From NCBI RefSeq assembly GCF_000514815.1, contig NZ_AZWQ01000010.1, positions 62,157 to 126,156 on the forward strand: a DNA stretch of 64,000 nucleotides, read 5' to 3'. This DNA comes from Salinispora fenicalii. GTDB taxonomy: Bacteria > Actinomycetota > Actinomycetes > Mycobacteriales > Micromonosporaceae. Below, piece after piece: positions 58,022-64,000 of this stretch. Within the stretch, counting starts at the first letter, position 1, and the number at the start of each line of letters is the position of its first letter. The notes under the pieces were generated by a model. It saw only the letters and a program-made list of their open reading frames with translations, was not told where the DNA came from and did no database searches. Made by a program: the position numbers and the translations under genes.

Positions 58022-59712
58022 TACACCCCCAAGCTGGCGGCGACTTCGGACCGTAAGTCGGCCACGGCAGTGGCGGCACGGCCGCGGGCCGCGGTGATGT
58101 CGCCCGCCACGACTGGCTGCACCACCTCCAGGTACGCCTTGAGCTTCGGTTCGGTGCCGGACGGTCGAATCACCACCCGGGCGGTGGCGCTGCGCAGGAT
58201 CACCACATCGGCCGTCGGGAGCAGGTCCTGGGACTCGATGAGCGGCTCCCCGAGCAGCATGCTCGGGGTCGTGGCGCGGATCCGGGCCATCGCGTCTGTG
58301 ATCACCTGTAGGTCGTCCACCCGTACCGAGAGCTGGTCGGTGTGGTGCACGCCGAACTCGGCCGCCAACTCGTCCAGCCGGTCGGCGAGGCTACGCCCCT
58401 CCGCCTTGAGCCCAGCGGCGAGTTCGGCGATGGTCAGCGCTGCGGTGATGCCGTCCTTGTCCCGAACATGGTCGGGGGCGACACAGTAGCCCAGCGCCTC
58501 CTCGTAGCCGAAGACCAACGGGGTGGACCCCCCGCCAGCCCGGACGATCCACTTGAACCCGGTCAGGGTCTCGTCATACGGCAGGTCGCGGGCGGTGCAC
58601 ATCGCGCGCAGTAGCGCCGACGACACGATGGTGGTGGCGTAGAGGCCGGTTCGGCCACGGCGCATCAGGTGGTCGGCGAGGAGTGCCCCCACCTCGTCAC
58701 CGCGGAGCATCCGCCACCCCGGAGCGGCTCTGTCCGCCGCGGGGTTGGCCGGCTCCCGGATCACCACCGCGCAGCGGTCGGCATCCGGATCGTTGGCGAT
58801 CGCGAGGTCCGCACCGGTCGTGTCGGCCAGGGCGGTGAGCCTGTCAACGGCCCCGGGCTCCTCCGGGTTGGGGAAGGCGACCGTGGGGAACTTCGGGTCC
58901 GGCTCAGCCTGGTCCGGCACGAGCCGCGGGGTGGGGAAACCGGCGTCGGTGAACGCCGCCGTGAGCACCGCCGCGCCGACTCCGTGTAGCGGCGTGTACG
59001 CCACCTTCAGATCGCGCGGTCCGCCCGGTGCGATCACCGCGACGGCCTGCTCCACGTACGAGGCCACCAGGGTGTCGTCGAGGACTTGCCCGGGTGGGCC
59101 CAGTGGTACGGCTGCCAGCGGCCCGACCGCGCGGATCGCGGACTCGATCTCGGCGTCCGCTGGCGGCACGATCTGCGCCCCCGCGCCCAGTTCACCACCG
59201 AGTTGGGCCCCCAGGTAGACCTTGTAGCCGTTGTCCTGCGGCGGGTTGTGGCTGGCCGTCACCATCACTCCGGCGACCGCCTCGTGCTGGCGCACCGCAT
59301 GGGCCAGCACCGGCGTCGGCAGCGGGCGGGGGAGCAGCAGCGCCGGGCGGCCAGCGCCGGTGGCGACCTGTGCGGTCCGTTCCGCGAAGGCGCGGGAACC
59401 GGTTCGGGCGTCGTACCCGATCACCAGTGGACCGGTACCGCCTTGGGCGGTCAGCCAGGCGACCAGCCCGGCGGCGGCCTGCGTGACCACCGCGAGATTC
59501 ATTCCGTTCGGGCCGGCACGCAACGGGCCGCGTAGGCCCGCGGTGCCGAAGGTCAGCGGGCCGGCGAAGCGGTCGGCCAGCTCCGGGGCGCTGCCCGGAA
59601 GTCGGTCGAGCACCGCCTGTAGCTCGGCGCGGCTGGCTGGGTCCGGATCGTCGTCGAGCCAACGTTGGGCCTGCTCGCGAAGGTCATTGAGGTGGTGGTG
59701 ATCCGCCGACAT
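58021..59712 (-). CDS. pmmB: Phosphosugar mutase (phosphomannomutase/phosphopentomutase-like)
   Basis: An alpha-D-phosphohexomutase family enzyme of 563 residues. Domains are visible in order: GTAGLRGPLRAGPNGMN, the active-site serine loop GVMVTASHNPPQDNGYKVY, the metal loop ANDPDADRCAV, the sugar loop FGYEEALGY and the phosphate-binding end VVIRPSGTEPKLKAYLEV. Homologues of this length next to upp (for example pmmB of M. tuberculosis) are called phosphomannomutases; with deoA, deoC and add nearby, isomerisation of (deoxy)ribose-1-phosphate is also plausible. ATG at 59712 (MSADHHHL) is preferred to 59727. Confidence 0.88.
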   Translation of the reverse strand: MSADHHHLNDLREQAQRWLDDDPDPASRAELQAVLDRLPGSAPELADRFAGPLTFGTAGLRGPLRAGPNGMNLAVVTQAAAGLVAWLTAQGGTGPLVIGYDARTGSRAFAERTAQVATGAGRPALLLPRPLPTPVLAHAVRQHEAVAGVMVTASHNPPQDNGYKVYLGAQLGGELGAGAQIVPPADAEIESAIRAVGPLAAVPLGPPGQVLDDTLVASYVEQAVAVIAPGGPRDLKVAYTPLHGVGAAVLTAAFTDAGFPTPRLVPDQAEPDPKFPTVAFPNPEEPGAVDRLTALADTTGADLAIANDPDADRCAVVIREPANPAADRAAPGWRMLRGDEVGALLADHLMRRGRTGLYATTIVSSALLRAMCTARDLPYDETLTGFKWIVRAGGGSTPLVFGYEEALGYCVAPDHVRDKDGITAALTIAELAAGLKAEGRSLADRLDELAAEFGVHHTDQLSVRVDDLQVITDAMARIRATTPSMLLGEPLIESQDLLPTADVVILRSATARVVIRPSGTEPKLKAYLEVVQPVVAGDITAARGRAATAVADLRSEVAASLGV

Positions 59713-59759
59713 GCCTCTTGATAGCACGTCGGCGGATCACCGCGTCGGCTCGCCCAGGC

Positions 59760-61802
59760 TCAGCCGGCCGCAGTCAGCTGGAAAGACTTGACCATCTCGT
59801 CGAAGATCGGTCGACTCTCCTCAAACCGGGCGTCGGTGGTGGTTAGGTAGAACGAGTACGACTGGCCCTCGTGGGCGACACCACGCCAGATGCCGTGCCG
59901 CATCTCCGGACCCTCACCACAGGTGTATTCGAACTCGGCCGCTGGCTTGCCGGCCAGCTCCGTCTCGACGTCTAGGGCGATCTGACGGTACGGCTTCGCA
60001 CAGGAGGTGGAGCGGGTCTGCAACCCGTCCTCGGCGACCGCTGCCCAGCGGGCTGAGGTGTTGGTCCACTTCTCGGTGATGACTCGGACCCGGCGGCCCT
60101 GGTCCTCCGGGTCAACGTAATCGGTGTACAGCCCGCCGACCTTCTCTTCCCAACCCTTTGGCACCAGAACCCGCGCCCCCCGCGCCGAGTGCTCCATCAG
60201 CTCGGGGAGCTCGACGGCGGGAGTAGCCGATGTCGGGGCCGCCTGTGGTGCGACTGGTTGCTCCGAGTCGCCTCCGCCGGCGAGGGAGACGACGCCGATC
60301 AGGAGCACCACGGCCAGCCCACCCGCGACGGCGAGTTGAACCTTGCCCGGCCAGCCCTTCACCCGGCGAACGAGTTGGTCACCGGTGGCCCGCGCCCGCC
60401 CGGCGAGACCGCCGGACGGTGTCGCCGACTGCGGTGTGCCGGTCCACGGCTGACCGGTGCCCGGAACCGACCACTGGGCCCCGCCCGCGGTGGGAGCGGC
60501 CGGGCCCGGGTAGCCGCCGATGTGCTGGGTGGCATCCCCGCCGTAGGCGCGGCTCGGCGCCGGCATCGCCCCGGTCGGTGTGTTCAGCGGGCCGGCGAGT
60601 GCCGTGGCGCTGGTGTCCTCCAGCGCAGCGGGGGTGGCCCGGGACTCCACCGCGGGACGCTCACCCCGGCGCAGCGCGGCCAGTCGGTCGGTGAGCGACT
60701 CACCGGCCGCGAGCATCGCTCGCCCGCCGATCGTGCCGCTCGGCTGGGCGGGCTTGGCCGGCTGGGCCGGCTTGGCCGGCTGGGCTGGCTGGGCGGGCTG
60801 GGCCGGCTGCGGGATCGCGGCTGGCCGCTGCTGGACCGGCACCACCGAGTACGGGTCGGTCACCGAGTTCACCGCCACCGCATTGCTGGTCAGCGGGCCG
60901 GCGAGCAGTTCGCGGAGCATGGCCCGGGCCGTGTGCACCGGCAGCCGGCGGTCCGGGTTCTTCTCCAGCAGCCCCATCAGCACCGGCACCAGCGGGCCAC
61001 TGCGCTGCGGCGGGGCGGGCGGGTCTTCGACGACCGAGTGCATCGTCTCGATCGGATCGCCCTTGTCGAAGGGCGGGCGTCCTTCGACGGCCGTGTAGAG
61101 GGTCACCCCGAGGGAGAACAGGTCGCTGGGCGGCCCGAAGTCCTGGCCCATCGCCCGTTCGGGGGAGATGAAGTGGGGGGAGCCGAGCACCATGCCGGGC
61201 GTGGTGAGCTGCACGTCGGTAGGCATCCGGGCCACCCCGAAGTCGGTCAGCACGCAGCGGCCGTCCGAACAGATCAGCACATTGGCGGGCTTGACATCGC
61301 GATGCAGTACGCCGATCGCGTGCGCCACTTCCAGCGCGCCGAGCAGCGAGACGCCGATCTTGGCTACCACCCGCTGGGCTAACGGTCCGTCTTCGATCAC
61401 CATGTCCGCGAGGCTGCGGGAGTCGAGTAGCTCCATCACGATCCATGGCCGGCCACTCTCGGTGACCACATCGTAAACCTGGACGACGGCGGGGTGTTGG
61501 ATCGCTGCTGCGGCACGGGCCTCGCGCAGGGTGCGTTCGTACATGGCGTCGCGGTCTGAGGGGGCCAGCCCTTGGGGTAGGACGACCTCCTTGACGGCCA
61601 CGTCTCGGCGCAGGAGCGTGTCTGCAGCACGCCAGACCGTGCCCATGCCGCCGTTGCCCACTGCTGAGCGCAATGAGTAGCGCCCGCCGATGATGGTGTT
61701 GGGTGTTGCGCGGTCGCTGGGAGGACTGACAGGTCCGCCGCTCCACGTCGGGATCTGAGTCACTGAAGAGCCACCGGGGGAATTCGAGGGGGGCTGGGAC
61801 AC
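59760..61802 (-). CDS. PknB-like Ser/Thr protein kinase with one membrane helix
   Basis: A Hanks-type kinase of 680 residues. The kinase domain (about 41-300) has GNGGMGTVW, ATP lysine 71 in VAVKEV, HRDVKPANV, DFGVAR and the SPERA segment. A Pro/Ala/Gln/Lys linker, including nine-base-repeat-coded PAQ/PAK units, leads to one TM near 487-507 (VQLAVAGGLAVVLLIGVVSLAGG) and a C-terminal extracellular domain of about 170 residues with two to three cysteines and no PASTA repeats. GTG 61802 gives VSQPPSNSPG; the longer frame starts upstream in the mutase promoter region. Substrates unknown. Confidence 0.93.
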   Translation of the reverse strand: MSQPPSNSPGGSSVTQIPTWSGGPVSPPSDRATPNTIIGGRYSLRSAVGNGGMGTVWRAADTLLRRDVAVKEVVLPQGLAPSDRDAMYERTLREARAAAAIQHPAVVQVYDVVTESGRPWIVMELLDSRSLADMVIEDGPLAQRVVAKIGVSLLGALEVAHAIGVLHRDVKPANVLICSDGRCVLTDFGVARMPTDVQLTTPGMVLGSPHFISPERAMGQDFGPPSDLFSLGVTLYTAVEGRPPFDKGDPIETMHSVVEDPPAPPQRSGPLVPVLMGLLEKNPDRRLPVHTARAMLRELLAGPLTSNAVAVNSVTDPYSVVPVQQRPAAIPQPAQPAQPAQPAKPAQPAKPAQPSGTIGGRAMLAAGESLTDRLAALRRGERPAVESRATPAALEDTSATALAGPLNTPTGAMPAPSRAYGGDATQHIGGYPGPAAPTAGGAQWSVPGTGQPWTGTPQSATPSGGLAGRARATGDQLVRRVKGWPGKVQLAVAGGLAVVLLIGVVSLAGGGDSEQPVAPQAAPTSATPAVELPELMEHSARGARVLVPKGWEEKVGGLYTDYVDPEDQGRRVRVITEKWTNTSARWAAVAEDGLQTRSTSCAKPYRQIALDVETELAGKPAAEFEYTCGEGPEMRHGIWRGVAHEGQSYSFYLTTTDARFEESRPIFDEMVKSFQLTAAG
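60742..60804. repeat. Seven 9-bp tandem repeats inside the kinase gene
   Basis: GGCTGGGCG-type units (variants GGCTTGGCC, GGCTGGGCT) run from 60742. They encode the PAQ/PAK run of the linker and keep frame. Confidence 0.8.
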
Positions 61803-61967
61803 AACCCCCCTATCTTGCTGGGTCGGATGCCAGTTGCGAAAGCCGACGCGGCGGACATTTGGCAAAGACGACGATGCGTGTCCGTCCCGGTACGCCGGGT
61901 TGGCTAGGTGGGGGCGTGTGCTCAATCCCTCGTCCGACGCCGGAGCAGGTCGTCTTACCATCCGGTA

Positions 61968-63551
<1,584 letters not shown>

Positions 63552-63561
63552 TCGCGCCCCG

Positions 63562-63671
63562 GCGTCCGGGCGTTCCTGCGTCCGGGCGTTCCCGCGTCCG
63601 GGCGTTCCCGCGTCCGGGTGTTCTCGCGTCCGGGTGTTCCCGCGTCCGGGTGTTCTCGCGTCCGGGCATCC
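63562..63671. repeat. 16-bp tandem repeat array
   Basis: Six complete copies of GCGTCCGGG(C/T)GTTC(C/T)(C/T) run at 16-base steps from 63562 to 63657, followed by a degenerate partial copy. The unit is not a multiple of three and shifts all frames, so it is non-coding. It starts 10 bases after the mutase stop codon. Confidence 0.85.
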
Positions 63672-63995
63672 GGGCGTCCCCTCGGTGCGGCCGTTGCCGC
63701 TAGTGCCCGCTGCCGGCTAGTGCCTGCTGCCCGTTCGCGGGCTAGTGGTGGTTCCGGCGCGTAGCGGGCGGCAACCGCGGGTACCCCGTTTGAGTGAAGG
63801 CGACGCACACTGTGTGTGGTCGGTTACCGGGTGAACGTGTGAACGTCTGCGGGCCCGGTCGTGAGTGTGGTTGCTAATTATCGGAGTGTCCGTTGACGGA
63901 ACGGACTAATGCCACAATTCGGATGACGGGTCTCGAGTGTCGGAGAAAATTCCTAACTTGTGAACCGATTACGCGTTGTAGGAGGTGTGGGGCAG
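63672..63995 (+). promoter_or_regulatory. Downstream intergenic stretch with candidate promoter elements
   Basis: After the repeat the sequence is non-coding and becomes AT-richer from about 63870. It contains a palindrome CACAC-T-GTGTG (63806-63816), a doubled GTGAACGT, a TTGACG (possible -35, about 63893) and TAATTAT. The region probably promotes the next gene, but no promoter pair has ideal spacing. Confidence 0.3.
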
Positions 63996-64000
63996 ATGGC
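63996..64000 (+). CDS. Start of a gene running off the window
   Basis: GGAGG at 63981-63985 is followed ten bases later by ATG at 63996. Only two codons are visible, so the product is unknown. Confidence 0.4.

Noticed and set aside
63562..63671. CRISPR-like repeat array.
   Set aside because: The 16-bp units are directly adjacent with no spacers and there are no cas genes; it is a simple tandem repeat.

Overview
This window is high-GC DNA (roughly 70% by eye) with many GTG starts, short or overlapping gene junctions, apparently leaderless promoters and a tRNA gene without an encoded CCA. Gene content and order point to an actinomycete of the family Micromonosporaceae, probably Salinispora or Micromonospora. 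That assignment is an inference from gene order and protein character; no database was searched. The backbone is chromosomal housekeeping DNA. I see no prophage, plasmid module, CRISPR array or intact insertion sequence.

Region by region. (1) 1-6.5 kb holds metG (5' end outside the window), tatD, rsmA, a possible 31-codon ORF, ispE and an ABC-F ATPase. This is the classic actinobacterial order, but without the rpfB that sits between tatD and rsmA in mycobacteria. (2) 6.6-8.4 kb holds two tandem DUF4383 membrane proteins and a TetR regulator with a doubled palindrome upstream. (3) 8.7-13.2 kb holds tRNA-Gln(TTG), glmU, prs, rplY and pth. (4) 13.2-16.4 kb is a sulfate activation block, cysQ-cysD-cysN, with a possible 9-codon leader ORF coupled to cysD. 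(5) 16.4-21.9 kb holds galE, a CorC-like CBS protein lacking its membrane domain, trpS, a 2'-5' RNA ligase-like protein, a YihY membrane protein and an unknown protein. (6) 21.9-28.5 kb is an alpha-glucoside utilisation locus: a GH13 glucosidase, a LacI regulator and a divergent binding protein plus two permeases without their own ATPase. Palindromic CTTGC/GCAAG operators lie at all three promoters.

(7) 29.1-39.7 kb is a nucleoside uptake and salvage cluster: a BMP-type lipoprotein, a double ATPase, two permeases, a cytidine deaminase with an extra C-terminal domain, thymidine phosphorylase, and adenosine deaminase. (8) 40.2-45.3 kb is a complete conservon (cvnABCD: sensor kinase, roadblock protein, DUF742 protein, small GTPase) behind a leader of about 430 bases. 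(9) 45.4-48.7 kb, convergent to it, encodes an acidic 297-residue unknown protein and a 750-residue protein. The large protein has an IS110-transposase-like N-terminus and a C-terminal tail shared with the conservon kinase. (10) 48.9-53.9 kb holds cydD-cydC and a BlaI/M56 protease pair. (11) 53.9-59.7 kb resumes nucleoside catabolism: deoC, a catalytic aldehyde dehydrogenase, a truncated catalytically dead one, upp and a PmmB-like phosphosugar mutase. (12) 59.8-64 kb holds a membrane Ser/Thr kinase, the large subunit of methylmalonyl-CoA mutase, a 16-bp tandem repeat and the probable start of another gene.

How the parts fit. Regions 7 and 11 together describe import of nucleosides, deamination, phosphorolysis, isomerisation of the pentose phosphate, aldol cleavage to acetaldehyde and glyceraldehyde-3-phosphate, and oxidation of the aldehyde. 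They are separated by about 16 kb of signalling and respiratory genes. The most unusual item is the conservon plus the neighbouring transposase-derived protein that carries the same tail motifs. Together they suggest a domesticated accessory component of a conservon-type signalling system.
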